64,000 nucleotides of DNA from Pseudoalteromonas nigrifaciens (lineage in GTDB: Bacteria; Pseudomonadota; Gammaproteobacteria; Enterobacterales; Alteromonadaceae): positions 1 to 64,000 of the forward strand of contig NZ_CP011037.1 in NCBI RefSeq assembly GCF_002221505.1. The letters are read 5' to 3'. The notes under the pieces were generated by a model. It worked only from the letters and a program-made list of their open reading frames with translations, had not been told where the DNA came from and ran no database searches. Both the position numbers and the translations under genes were made by a program. Shown here in pieces: positions 53,753-62,923 of this stretch; position 1 is the first letter of the stretch; each line of letters starts with the position of its first letter.

Positions 53753-54727
53753 ATGGCTATCGCAAGAAAGCGTCAGGTAAGTTTGGTCGATACAAAATAC
53801 TACCACTGTATTTCGCGCTGTGTACGCCGTGCATTTTTATGCGGCGTAGACAACTTTACTAATCAATCGTATGAACATCGCAGAGGGTGGGTTGAAAGCA
53901 AATTACTTGCCCTCGCTAACGTATTTTGTATCGATGTGTGCGCATATGCAGTAATGAGTAATCACACCCACTTAGTACTCTATGTTGATGATAAAAAAGC
54001 CAAGCGACTAACCGATAAAGCCATTATTCAGCGGTGGCACAGGCTTTGTAAAGGCACTGTTCTCACTAACAAATATCTGCAAGGTGAAGAGCTAAGTAAA
54101 ATTGAATGGCTCTTTCTAAATGAAACAATCAGTGAATACCGAGAACGCTTAGCTAATATCAGTTGGTTTATGCGCTTATTAAATGAAGACATTGCGCGCA
54201 GAGCTAATAAAGAAGATAACTGTACCGGACGGTTTTGGGAGGGACGTTTTAAATCACAAGCCCTCTTAGATGAAGCCGCATTAATCGCCTGTATGGCATA
54301 TGTTGATTTAAACCCAATAAGAGCAAAGGCAGCAGCAACACCAGAAACATCAGAGCATACCAGCGTAAAAATACGCATTGAAAGTGCCACTGCAGGTAAG
54401 CAACCGAAGCAACTCCTGCGCTTTTCAGGTAAATCAAAAAAGCACATGGCAAAAGGATTACCCTTTGCGCTTAAATCTTACCTTGAACTAGTAGAATTAA
54501 CTGGACGTTGTATACGCGAAGGCAAGAAAGGCCATATTGAGAGTATCACTTTACCCCTGTTACAAAGAGTAAACATTACCCCCGAAAACTGGCTAAAACT
54601 CACCACACAATTTAGTCGCGTATTTCATGGTGCAGTAGGTCGCCCAGCGTCGCACGAAGGATACTGCGAACACCTAAACAGAAAGCGGCGCGCCAACGTT
54701 AGTAACTGCGAAAAGCTACTGGCTTAA
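53753..54727 (+). CDS. REP-associated tyrosine transposase (RAYT)
   Basis: IS200/IS605-related Y1 transposase of 324 aa. N-terminal TKYYHCISRCVRRAFLCG, the HUH metal site in AVMSNHTHLVLYV, and YVDLNPIRA, the region after which the family is recognised; the catalytic tyrosine lies in helix 4 (upstream WFMRLLNEDIARRANKEDNCTGRFWEGRFKSQ). A basic C-terminal extension (residues about 215-320) matches the larger RAYT groups. The frame is intact. Flanking ACACCC/GGGTGT cores are the expected substrate. Confidence 0.9.
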   Translation: MAIARKRQVSLVDTKYYHCISRCVRRAFLCGVDNFTNQSYEHRRGWVESKLLALANVFCIDVCAYAVMSNHTHLVLYVDDKKAKRLTDKAIIQRWHRLCKGTVLTNKYLQGEELSKIEWLFLNETISEYRERLANISWFMRLLNEDIARRANKEDNCTGRFWEGRFKSQALLDEAALIACMAYVDLNPIRAKAAATPETSEHTSVKIRIESATAGKQPKQLLRFSGKSKKHMAKGLPFALKSYLELVELTGRCIREGKKGHIESITLPLLQRVNITPENWLKLTTQFSRVFHGAVGRPASHEGYCEHLNRKRRANVSNCEKLLA

Positions 54728-54912
54728 AATTTCACTTCAAAAACTCTCCGTAATTCCCTTCACTGTGAAAGCACAGTATTTCGCATGTTTAAAAATGAGT
54801 GAAAAGTAGATAAATACAGCGTTATTTGAATAAGCAGAGGGATTTTAAAAATTAAGGATGCTTTTAAGCCTAGCAATGTTTGTTTAGATAAACACCAAAG
54901 GTATTAATAATT

Positions 54913-54966
54913 AGGGTGGGTGTCATTTTAATTTTCCAAAGAGATTAATAATTAGAGTGGGTGTCA
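54913..54966. repeat. Two REP-like cores behind the RAYT gene
   Basis: Two 42-bp-spaced units, AATAATTAGGGTGGGTGTCA and AATAATTAGAGTGGGTGTCA, in opposite orientation to the upstream array. The rest of the gap to 55174 holds the right 107-bp repeat and a terminator. Confidence 0.75.
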
Positions 54967-55120
54967 ATTTAATTTTTTGGCTTTGAGTGTTAAGTGAGAA
55001 CTATTTTAAGTTGATATAACAATGATCTGAAGTAATGGTGATATTCGCCCGTCGGGTGGCGCTTCGCTTAACCGACCTACGTTTTAAATATATTTGAGGT
55101 CAAGACAATATTAGTAATAA

Positions 55121-55165
55121 AAAAGCCTAAGCGGTGTTTAAAGTACTGCTTAGGCTTTATTTTTT
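55121..55165. terminator. Terminator downstream of the LysE-type gene
   Basis: AAAGCCTAAGC / GCTTAGGCTTT with A-run and T-run on opposite sides; can terminate the LysE-type transcript arriving from the right. Confidence 0.8.
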
Positions 55166-55174
55166 ATGCGTGTA

Positions 55175-55819
55175 TTACTGTAAGTGTACTAGTAGCTTTT
55201 GTGCGCTATCAAACAGCATTAAAGAGCCTAAAATAAATAATATAATGGCAGAAAGTCGACCAAATTTAATCGCAAGTGCCGGGTTATTGCTTAATATTTT
55301 TCGGGCGCTAACACCAATAAACCAATATACAAAGCCACAGCCAATTAAATGAATTACGCTTAATACTAACAGCTGCTCGGTGTTCGAAAATGAAAAGGTC
55401 GGAAATACAAATTGTGGCAATAATGCTAAAAATAGCAGCATTACTTTAGGATTTAACCCGCTAATAATAAAGCCTTTTTTCATCCACTTTAATGGTGTTT
55501 CGCCTAATTCACTAGCAGCGCCATTATATACTGCGGGTACTGGCGGGTTTTTATAAAGCGAAACCGCGATCCAAACAACATACAGTGCGCCAAATAAGGT
55601 TAAAAATTTCATTAACATCACATGTGAAGCTAAAATAGCACCCAAACCTACCACTACAATCAGCGCGGCAATAAGGTGGCCTAACAAGAGCCCTGAAACT
55701 GCCGGAATAATTTTATCTCCCGCAATTCCTGCGCTTATGGTATACGCCCAATCAGCACCAGGGGTAAGTACAAACAATATTGACACCAGCCAAAAAGAAA
55801 AAATAACATTAATATCCAT
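55175..55819 (-). CDS. LysE-family amino acid exporter
   Basis: LysE/RhtB-type membrane protein of 214 aa with six helices; FSFWLVSILFVLTPGADWAYTISAGIAGDK contains the family's TPGPD-like motif (here TPGAD), then GLLLGHLIAALIVVVGLGAI and a C-terminal helix. ATG 55819 preferred; two TTG codons stand just upstream. Divergent from an Lrp-type gene, the usual regulator pairing. Confidence 0.9.
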   Translation of the reverse strand: MDINVIFSFWLVSILFVLTPGADWAYTISAGIAGDKIIPAVSGLLLGHLIAALIVVVGLGAILASHVMLMKFLTLFGALYVVWIAVSLYKNPPVPAVYNGAASELGETPLKWMKKGFIISGLNPKVMLLFLALLPQFVFPTFSFSNTEQLLVLSVIHLIGCGFVYWFIGVSARKILSNNPALAIKFGRLSAIILFILGSLMLFDSAQKLLVHLQ

Positions 55820-55917
55820 CAACAATGACCTAAAATAATTGGGAGCTTATTTTATTGCTTTCTTATGGGGAAAAAATACTATATTTTACCTTATTAAACG
55901 CCATTATTAGGAAATAA

Positions 55918-56376
55918 TTGAATATGGATAGCATAGATCGGAAAATTCTTGCTGAGCTGCAAGTTGATGGCCGACTCACTCTTTCAGAACTTGCAGATCG
56001 CGTGGGGCTTAGTGTTTCGCCATGTCACCGCCGAGTTAAAGAATTAGAAAAAACCAAAGCTATTGTGGGCTATAGGACGGAGATCTCTCCAGAAAAAGTA
56101 GGGCTTAATTTTTCTGCGTTGGTTTTTATTACTATTAAAGAAGGTGATAAAGCATCGTTGGCTAAACTTGAATTAGCAGTTGAAGATATTCCACAAATAA
56201 CTAATGCGCAGCGTTTGTTTGGTACACCTGATTATTTAATACATGTGGTGACTAGGGATTTAGGCGCGTTTCAAAAATTATACGATGATAAACTGTCGGC
56301 GCTGCCAGGCGTGCAACGTTTAACCTCAACCATTGTGATGAAAGATATTGTTCGAGCCCGAAACCTGCATTTTTAA
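55918..56376 (+). CDS. Lrp/AsnC-family regulator
   Basis: Lrp-type regulator of 152 aa: DSIDRKILAELQVDGRLTLSELADRVGLSVSPCHRRVKELEKTKAI (helix-turn-helix, 5-55) and the RAM ligand-binding domain. AGGA is best spaced for TTG 55918; ATG 55924 is the alternative and shortens the protein by two residues. Likely controls the divergent LysE-type exporter in response to an amino acid. Confidence 0.92.
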   Translation: MNMDSIDRKILAELQVDGRLTLSELADRVGLSVSPCHRRVKELEKTKAIVGYRTEISPEKVGLNFSALVFITIKEGDKASLAKLELAVEDIPQITNAQRLFGTPDYLIHVVTRDLGAFQKLYDDKLSALPGVQRLTSTIVMKDIVRARNLHF

Positions 56377-56395
56377 TTATATACCCCATTAAAAA

Positions 56396-56420
56396 AGCCC
56401 TGCGCTAGGCGGGGCTGTTT
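56396..56420 (+). terminator. Weak terminator after the Lrp-type gene
   Basis: AGCCC/GGGCT hairpin with a short T-rich tail. Just beyond it, GTTACTAA is repeated three times in tandem (56452-56475). Confidence 0.5.
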
Positions 56421-56487
56421 AATATTTAAAGCTTAGCTACTAGGTGGTGTAGTTACTAAGTTACTAAGTTACTAAGTTAAGCAGTTA

Positions 56488-57147
56488 CTAAATTACATAG
56501 CCGCTAAAACCTAGCGCTTTAAAGTACAATTTAGGAATAGTGCTAAATCCACACTCATGCAGTAGCTCGCTAAAACGCATGCGATCTAACGGATAAAATT
56601 CATTTTCTAGGCTATGACGAATATGAGTTTGTCCAGCCTCACCTAAGCCTAGTTTTGCACAAGTTAAAAGCTGGGCATCACGCTCAAATAAGGTTTCTGG
56701 GCGCATTAAATCAGCAATATACAGCGCAGCATCTTTGTTCAGACTTGCTTTAATGTTTTTAAGAACTTGCTTTTTATCGCCATTATCTTCTACAAACTGT
56801 AGCACTAATAAGCATAAGGCTGCATCGGCTTTAGTTTTAAGTTTTTCTAAAGGTCCGCAATGTACAGTTACTCTATCGCTTATTCCTTGCTCAGCAAACT
56901 TATCGCTAGCAACACTAAGCATGTCGTTTGAGGTATCTTGTGCGGTAAACTTCCATGTTGGATTAATGCTAGCTAATTCAATTACCTCTTTGCCAGTCCC
57001 CGCCCCTACCACTAAAATATGTGCGTTATCTTTTAATGTGGCTTGCAGTTGCGCATTAGTTAGTTGATGCAATAACTCGTAGCCTGGTACTAGTCGCGTA
57101 ATGCGGCTATCGTATTGTGTTGCTTGATCATCTGTAAATGTTGGCAT
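56488..57147 (-). CDS. Class I SAM-dependent methyltransferase
   Basis: Methyltransferase of about 219 aa with motif I ILVVGAGTGKEVIELA, acidic loop after FTAQDTSNDML, and motif post-I/IV ALCLLVLQFVED. ATG 57147 follows AGGAAG and starts the protein at MPTFTDDQATQYDSRI. Substrate unknown; similar to small-molecule methyltransferases of the type used on quinones or tellurite, but nothing decides between them. Confidence 0.85.
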   Translation of the reverse strand: MPTFTDDQATQYDSRITRLVPGYELLHQLTNAQLQATLKDNAHILVVGAGTGKEVIELASINPTWKFTAQDTSNDMLSVASDKFAEQGISDRVTVHCGPLEKLKTKADAALCLLVLQFVEDNGDKKQVLKNIKASLNKDAALYIADLMRPETLFERDAQLLTCAKLGLGEAGQTHIRHSLENEFYPLDRMRFSELLHECGFSTIPKLYFKALGFSGYVI

Positions 57148-57220
57148 TATTACTTCCTTTATAGACCCCAAGTTTTTTGGGGATCATAAATACAATGGGT
57201 GTTATCAATATAAATTAACC

Positions 57221-60200
57221 TCACACAATTTCTACGCTAGAATAACCGCCCGGCTTTTTAGCCACATGGACTTGTGTTGCTACGCGCTCACTCATTTCGC
57301 TTACATGCGATATAACACCTACTTTTCGCCCTTGTGCTTGTAATGAATCAAGTGCATCCATTGCAACACTGAGCGTTTCGCTGTCTAACGTACCAAACCC
57401 TTCGTCAATAAACAAAGAATTGATTCGTACTTTGTTTGACGACAATGAAGCAAGCCCTAAAGCCAGCGCCAAAGAGACTAAAAATGATTCACCACCAGAG
57501 AGCGTATTTACAGAGCGTTGCTCATCGGCCATGTCGCGGTCAATAATAGCAATATCTAAAGAGTGCTCAATAGCGGTTAATTCATAGCGTTTATTAAGGG
57601 TTTTTAAATGACTATTTGCATAGTGCAGCAGTATTTTTAAAGTTTGCGTTTGCGCTAAATTACGCATGGTTTTACCGGTTGCATCGCCTAATACTTTATT
57701 AAGTAAATGCCACTGATCAACTTGCGTTTTAAGCGTAGTTAACTCAGCTTGTTTGCCTTTGAGCGTTTTAGCATTTTGGTTGTGTTGCTCAATAGCGGTA
57801 TTAGTGGCAAGCAAGCTATTTTGTAGCTCTGTTTGCTGGGTATTTAATACATTTAGCTGCTCAGTTAACTCATCGTGGTTTTTTGAAGGTTTGTCAGTAT
57901 TTTGATGCTCAGTGTACGATTTTTGTTGCTGTTTAAGCGCCGCATTTGTATCGGTTAGCGTTTGTGATACTTGTTCAAACTGTTTTAAGTGCGCTTTAAT
58001 TTGCTCGCTACTTAAGGTTAGTAAAATAGTGACCTGTTCGTGTGTTGCATCGCTATGTTGCGCTTTAAAGTCAGTAAACCACTCTAAGTAACGTGCCTCA
58101 AGGCTGGTTAGCTCCTGGGCGTGCTCTTGCAAGCGTTGCTCAACATTTTTAAGTGTTATGGCATGCTCGTCGCGCTGTTTAATTGCTTTTTCGTGCGCTT
58201 GTTGGCTGGCATTTAGCTGTGTTTGACATTGCTCAAGCTGCATGGCTAGTTTGGTTTGATAGTCGCTTGCGCTTATTTGCTCATTATTAAATAAAGCTAA
58301 GCGCTCGCTTTGCGTAATATTTTGCTGTTGCTGCGCTTTGGCTAAATCGTCATTTAATGCTTTAAGTGCGTGCTCACTTTTAGTGATTAATGGCGTTAAT
58401 TGCTGTAGTTGCTGGTTTGCACTGTCGAGCTGTTTTTGGCTTTGCTCAAGCTGCGTTAGTGTTTGCTGGTATTGCTCAACCTGTTTGTTTAAATCGCTTA
58501 GGGTAAGCGATTCACTTTGCAGCTGCTGCCAAAAATCGCTGTGTTCAAATTGCGCGTTAAGCGCTGCGCTTAGCTCGTTTATTTGTACGCTTAGCTCGTT
58601 ATGTTTACGGCTTAATTGGTTTAGCTGATTAGTTAACTCAACATGCTGGTTTTGTAATTGCTGCTGTGCGTGTTGCTCGGTTTTTAAAGCATTAAACTGC
58701 TGATTTACTTTTTCTTGTAAGGTACGCAGCTGTGTTTGTACTTCAAAGTACTGGGCTTTTTGCTCGCTGAGTTGCTTATAGGTTTCATCAAGCTTCTCGG
58801 TTGTTAAATCGTTAAGCTCGGTGCGTGCGTCTTGCATGGTCGTTTTAATTTCTAGCTGCTTAGCCTGTGCAATTTGTATTGCTTGGCTATGTTGCGTTTG
58901 CTCGGCCACTAACACAGCATGTTGTGTTTGGTGCTGATGCAGCTGGGTTTGGGCGCTATCGCGTTGCTGTTTTGCATTGTTATAAGCTGTTTCAAAATCG
59001 GCTATTAAGTTATTTAATTGCTGGTTTTGAGTGCTTGCATATGGGTGCTCAGTTGCACCGCACACTAAACATGGCTCGTTAGGAGCAAGTTGTGTACGTA
59101 AGTGTTCTACATTTTCACTGGCGCGAAGGCGTGCTTGGCTAAGCGTGTATTCGTTGTGCTTAAGCGTTTGCTCGCACGAAGCCAAATTTTGTAATAATGC
59201 GTTTTGCGCTTGCTCACTTTGGATAAGTTTTTCTGCAACGCGTGTTTGCTGTTGTGTGCTGTATTTTAGTTCATGATTAAACTGTTTATAGCGCTCGCGT
59301 TGATCTTTTAAGTAATCAATATTTTTAAGCTTTACATCGCACTGTTCAATATTAAATTGGCGTTGCTGCTCATTTAATTGGTTAAGATTTTTTTGCTCAC
59401 TAGCAAGTAGCTGTTCTTGTGACTCAACCTTTGCATTTTGCGCGGTTAAAAGCGTCGCTTGCTTAGCCTGCTCAGCCACTAACTTTTGGTTTTGATGTGC
59501 CGTTGTTTTTAATTGCTCAGTTGCGTTTAAAAACTGATTAAAACTGTGCTGATAGTAATTCCAATCATTGGCTAAAGGTTTTAATTGTGTATGCGTAGTT
59601 AACCACTGCTGATGCTGGGCACTTAATTTTGTAGCTTCATCAAGCACAGATTGGCTTTGCTTAAATTGCTGCTGCAAATCGTTTAATTGTAATTGCTCTT
59701 TTTCGCTTTGCTGGGTAAGGCTTGCAATGGTTTGTGCTTGAATAGCTAATTGACTGTCGAGCTCGCGCGCTTTAGCAATAATAGGCTCAGCAGTTTGTTT
59801 TTGTTCTTTAGCTGTTTGTAATATCTCTTGGTGCTTACTAAGCGTATTAGCATGCGCAGTAATTATTGCAGTGTGATCTATACTTTTTAAGTCACTTACT
59901 TTCGTACTTAACTCAATATTTTGAGCTGTTAAACTTTTAAAGCGACTGCGGTTATCTTTAATTTCAAGTGCGCATTGTGCTTGTTTAGCTTGCTCACTTT
60001 GCTGAGCAATAGCATTAAGCTCGTTTTGCGCTTGTTGCTGGTTTTGCTGTGCTTGTTTAAGTGCTTGCTCAAGCGTATTGGCTTGTTTATACCAATTTAA
60101 ATTTTTCTCTGTAGTTGTTAAGGTTTTTTTAGTGTGTTCAATTTGCAGTTTTAATTCATTAAGCGAAGTTTGTTTAGCGGCTAATTCATCTTCACTTAGT

Positions 60201-60874
60201 AATGTGTAACTTGCTAAACTCGCTTGGAGTAATTCAAACTTTTCTTTTAGCTCTTTATTACGCTCAAAAATACGTACACCAATACGGCTAAATTTATCGG
60301 TACCGGTTAAGCATTCTAAAAGCTGTGCGCGCTCATCGCCGGTGGCTTTTAAAAACGCGGCAAATTCGTGTTGCGCTAATAACACTGCTCGCGAAAACTG
60401 ATCAAAGGTTAAGCCTATTTTGGCTTCTATTTGTTTTACTGTTTTACTTTTATCTGATGAAATTAACGTATCATCAGGTAACAAATAAAGCGTATGCTGT
60501 GCTGCTTGTAAATTGCCGTCGCTTTTGCCTCGCGAGCGATTAACGCTCCAACACGCTCGGTAACTTTCTTTATCTTGTCCTACAAAGTCTACTTCAGCAA
60601 AGCCATTAGACGTTCCTCGCCTAAGTAAATTACGTGCGTCATTAAGCCTAATGCTGTCGCCTTGAAACTCTACCTTATTGCCTCTATCGCCACCTAACCT
60701 TGCGGTTTTAGCATATAAAGCTAAGCAAATAGCATCTAAAATAGTACTTTTACCTGCGCCGGTATCGCCGGTAATTGCAAATAATCCGGCGTCTTTTAGC
60801 GGGGCTGCTAAAAAGTCTATTTCGGCATCAACAATAGAAGCTAAGTTATGAATACGCACTGCGGTTATTTTCAT
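57221..60874 (-). CDS. sbcC: SbcC exonuclease subunit
   Basis: ATPase subunit of the SbcCD nuclease, which cuts hairpins and processes DNA ends. Walker A ITGDTGAGKST at about 34-44, long coiled coils on both sides of the zinc hook CLVC (Cys602 and Cys605), and the C-terminal signature TLSGGESFLVSLALALGLASL with Walker B SLFIDEGFGTLD. Length 1217 aa is within the family range. Overlaps the sbcD stop by 4 bp. Confidence 0.96.
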   Translation of the reverse strand: MKITAVRIHNLASIVDAEIDFLAAPLKDAGLFAITGDTGAGKSTILDAICLALYAKTARLGGDRGNKVEFQGDSIRLNDARNLLRRGTSNGFAEVDFVGQDKESYRACWSVNRSRGKSDGNLQAAQHTLYLLPDDTLISSDKSKTVKQIEAKIGLTFDQFSRAVLLAQHEFAAFLKATGDERAQLLECLTGTDKFSRIGVRIFERNKELKEKFELLQASLASYTLLSEDELAAKQTSLNELKLQIEHTKKTLTTTEKNLNWYKQANTLEQALKQAQQNQQQAQNELNAIAQQSEQAKQAQCALEIKDNRSRFKSLTAQNIELSTKVSDLKSIDHTAIITAHANTLSKHQEILQTAKEQKQTAEPIIAKARELDSQLAIQAQTIASLTQQSEKEQLQLNDLQQQFKQSQSVLDEATKLSAQHQQWLTTHTQLKPLANDWNYYQHSFNQFLNATEQLKTTAHQNQKLVAEQAKQATLLTAQNAKVESQEQLLASEQKNLNQLNEQQRQFNIEQCDVKLKNIDYLKDQRERYKQFNHELKYSTQQQTRVAEKLIQSEQAQNALLQNLASCEQTLKHNEYTLSQARLRASENVEHLRTQLAPNEPCLVCGATEHPYASTQNQQLNNLIADFETAYNNAKQQRDSAQTQLHQHQTQHAVLVAEQTQHSQAIQIAQAKQLEIKTTMQDARTELNDLTTEKLDETYKQLSEQKAQYFEVQTQLRTLQEKVNQQFNALKTEQHAQQQLQNQHVELTNQLNQLSRKHNELSVQINELSAALNAQFEHSDFWQQLQSESLTLSDLNKQVEQYQQTLTQLEQSQKQLDSANQQLQQLTPLITKSEHALKALNDDLAKAQQQQNITQSERLALFNNEQISASDYQTKLAMQLEQCQTQLNASQQAHEKAIKQRDEHAITLKNVEQRLQEHAQELTSLEARYLEWFTDFKAQHSDATHEQVTILLTLSSEQIKAHLKQFEQVSQTLTDTNAALKQQQKSYTEHQNTDKPSKNHDELTEQLNVLNTQQTELQNSLLATNTAIEQHNQNAKTLKGKQAELTTLKTQVDQWHLLNKVLGDATGKTMRNLAQTQTLKILLHYANSHLKTLNKRYELTAIEHSLDIAIIDRDMADEQRSVNTLSGGESFLVSLALALGLASLSSNKVRINSLFIDEGFGTLDSETLSVAMDALDSLQAQGRKVGVISHVSEMSERVATQVHVAKKPGGYSSVEIV

Positions 60875-62118
60875 AGTTGCTGTTGCTCCTCTAGTTCGTT
60901 AATAACATCGTTTAATAGATTTTTTAGTGCGTCGGGTACGCTTTCACCGTGCATATCTTTGTCGTTTGCAAATGCTTGTTCTAATAAATTAAGTGGGTTG
61001 AGCATTTCAACTTCAGTTAAATCTTCAAATACTGCGCCGCCTTCATTGTTAGCTGATTGTTCGCGCACGCGCTCTATGCCACAAAAACGAATATGTTTAC
61101 CCTCAAGAGCTTGTTCTATTTGTTCTCTGAAGGTGGTGTCGGTATCGCTAGATTTAAGTTTTACCCGTAAATAGGGTGCTATTGTATTGGCTGTGGTGTC
61201 GAGGGCTTTAATTTCCTCGCATAGCTCAGCTAATGGTACGCACTCCCCTTTCGGTAAAACTATTACATCGGCTAAACGAGGAATGTAAAGGGGGTTTACA
61301 GTTACACTAATTTGCTGTTTTTCATCGCTATTAAATTCAACTACATTTACTTGGTGGCTGTAATTTCGCTCTGAAAACGACATAGGAATTGGCGTACCGC
61401 TGTATCTAATGCATTCATTTTTAGCAACTTGCTGCGCTTTATGTAAATGCCCCAGCGCAACGTAGTGTGCTTGTTTACCAAATACGTTGGCAGATATGGC
61501 TTCTTCGCCGCCTATTACTAAGTTGCGCTCAGAGTCACTCGATATATCGCCGCCTTTAGCATGAAGGTGCCCCATAACAATTAACGGGGTATTTTCACTT
61601 TGTAAAGTAGCTGCATGCTCAAGGGCAAGTTCATATGCCTTTTTAACGCCTTGGGCATAGCTAGGGCCGCTTTTGGTTTGACTGAGTGTAGTTACATCGC
61701 TTGCGCGCAAAAATGGCATGGCAACGATTACAGCGCGTTTTTTGTTAGTGTTAATAGTGATTACGCTATCAGCCGCTGCTGTTGCCTCAAAACGCCCTAC
61801 AACATGGGTATCAAATTGAGCGAGTAACGGTTGCGCGGCTAAAATACGATTTGCAGAGTCGTGGTTCCCGGCAATAATTACTACATGTAAATTAGGGCAC
61901 TGCTTTTTGGCATCTTTAATAAATTGATAGAGTTGATTCTCGGCGCTAGCACTGGGGGTTGCAGTATGATAAATATCGCCAGCAACGAGCAGTAAATCTA
62001 TTTGTTGCTCAACGAGAGTGGCTAACAGCCAAGTGAAAAAAGCAAGGTGTTCATGACGACGGTCATATTCATAAAATTGTTGGCCAAGGTGCCAATCAGA
62101 AGTGTGCAGAACTTTCAT
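60871..62118 (-). CDS. sbcD: SbcD exonuclease subunit
   Basis: Mn-dependent nuclease subunit (Mre11 homologue) of 415 aa. Phosphodiesterase motifs in order: HTSDWHLGQQF, LLLVAGDIYHT, IIAGNHDSANR, VMGHLHAKGG and ALGHLHKAQQV. First gene of the sbcD-sbcC operon. A 17-bp dispersed palindrome lies in the coding region at 61284-61300. Confidence 0.96.
   Translation of the reverse strand: MKVLHTSDWHLGQQFYEYDRRHEHLAFFTWLLATLVEQQIDLLLVAGDIYHTATPSASAENQLYQFIKDAKKQCPNLHVVIIAGNHDSANRILAAQPLLAQFDTHVVGRFEATAAADSVITINTNKKRAVIVAMPFLRASDVTTLSQTKSGPSYAQGVKKAYELALEHAATLQSENTPLIVMGHLHAKGGDISSDSERNLVIGGEEAISANVFGKQAHYVALGHLHKAQQVAKNECIRYSGTPIPMSFSERNYSHQVNVVEFNSDEKQQISVTVNPLYIPRLADVIVLPKGECVPLAELCEEIKALDTTANTIAPYLRVKLKSSDTDTTFREQIEQALEGKHIRFCGIERVREQSANNEGGAVFEDLTEVEMLNPLNLLEQAFANDKDMHGESVPDALKNLLNDVINELEEQQQL
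61284..61300. repeat. Dispersed 17-bp palindrome copy 6
   Basis: TGTAAAGGGGGTTTACA within sbcD (near VTVNPLYIPRL). Confidence 0.7.
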
Positions 62119-62210
62119 GTAGCGCTCTTAAAAAATCGTAAGAGCGCCAATATACCCAAGGCAGTTAAAGATGCAACCTTATAGGCTCATCTTGCTAGGG
62201 TGAATGGGCT

Positions 62211-62453
62211 TTAGCTAGCTCCTAAGCTAAACCAACCAACATAAATAAGAGGCAAGGCTAAAAGTGCCATAAATAACGGCAGTTTAATTGCTTTGGCTTT
62301 TTTAGCTTGTAACGCTTTCAATGCATTTTTTTCGTTACAAGCGGCCACTTTGTCAATATACAAATAACCTGAGTTTAAATACTGCTTACAGTTTTGCGCG
62401 TCTGCTGGAATAGCAATTAGTTTTTGCTGCTTTTTTAGAACATAAAAATCCAT
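62211..62453 (-). CDS. Small membrane protein of unknown function
   Basis: Protein of about 80 aa. The N-terminal half is hydrophilic (MDFYVLKKQQKLIAIPADAQNCKQYLNSGYLYIDK), followed by a basic linker and a single C-terminal membrane helix (LPLFMALLALPLIYVGWFSLGAS). ATG 62453 is preferred over the frame opening at 62465. No family recognised; codon use looks genuine. Confidence 0.6.
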   Translation of the reverse strand: MDFYVLKKQQKLIAIPADAQNCKQYLNSGYLYIDKVAACNEKNALKALQAKKAKAIKLPLFMALLALPLIYVGWFSLGAS

Positions 62454-62923
62454 ACACCACCACACTTTTCAACACTAAAATATTAATAAACATATTTGAA
62501 AATAATTATATTAAATTACCCTCAAATGAAAAAAGTGGGCGATTCTAAGTACAAATGGATACAAAGATCAACCTTAAACTTCACTATTGGCGGTTTCTCA
62601 TACAAAGGGATTAACTTTTTTGCTAAATAATTACATTTGGCTACCTTTGAAGCCAAAATACAGAGGGAGATTTAGTAGCTGTAAGCCGTTATTTTTAGCT
62701 GATATTTGGCAATTATTTTTATTTAAAACGACAAACTGTAAAGCCCCTTTACAGTTTTATTATTTTAATTCACGTTTAATTAATTTTATCTAAAAGAATA
62801 ATGCGCTTTAATTGTAAAAAAATAGTGAAAACTAGCCTGAAAAAGTCGCACTTTATCGTTATTTTATTGAAGAAAAACGATAATTTTGTCAAAGTGCGCA
62901 CACTAAAATCTAACAGGTTTAAT
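62454..62923. other. 470-bp gap with a palindrome and a long imperfect hairpin
   Basis: Contains the 17-bp palindrome at 62737 and an imperfect inverted repeat CGCACTTTATCGTT...AACGATAATTTTGTCAAAGTGCG (about 62848-62898) directly before the peptidase gene, a possible regulatory structure. Short open frames here look spurious. Confidence 0.4.
62737..62753. repeat. Dispersed 17-bp palindrome copy 7
   Basis: TGTAAAGCCCCTTTACA in the gap before the M1 peptidase gene. Confidence 0.7.

Larger units (their letters stand above)
53315..55085 (+). mobile_element. RAYT transposase module flanked by 107-bp direct repeats
   Basis: Direct repeats of about 107 bp (53315-53421 and 54977-55085), each running from TTGGCTTT to CGTTTT and including GGGTGGCGCTTCGCTTAAC, bracket a transposase gene and its repeat arrays. 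The whole 1.77-kb block looks like one domesticated mobile unit. Repeat identity was judged by eye. Confidence 0.7.

Noticed and set aside
55010..55028. parS-like GTTGATATAACAATGATCT in the right RAYT flank
   Set aside because: It breaks the TTAGT core, and the homologous left flank repeat (53315-53421) has a different, shorter version, so it belongs to the 107-bp repeat.
4020..62753. Reading the 17-bp palindromes as TyrR boxes
   Set aside because: TyrR boxes have a 6-bp spacer; all seven copies here have 5, and neighbours are unrelated to aromatic amino acids.
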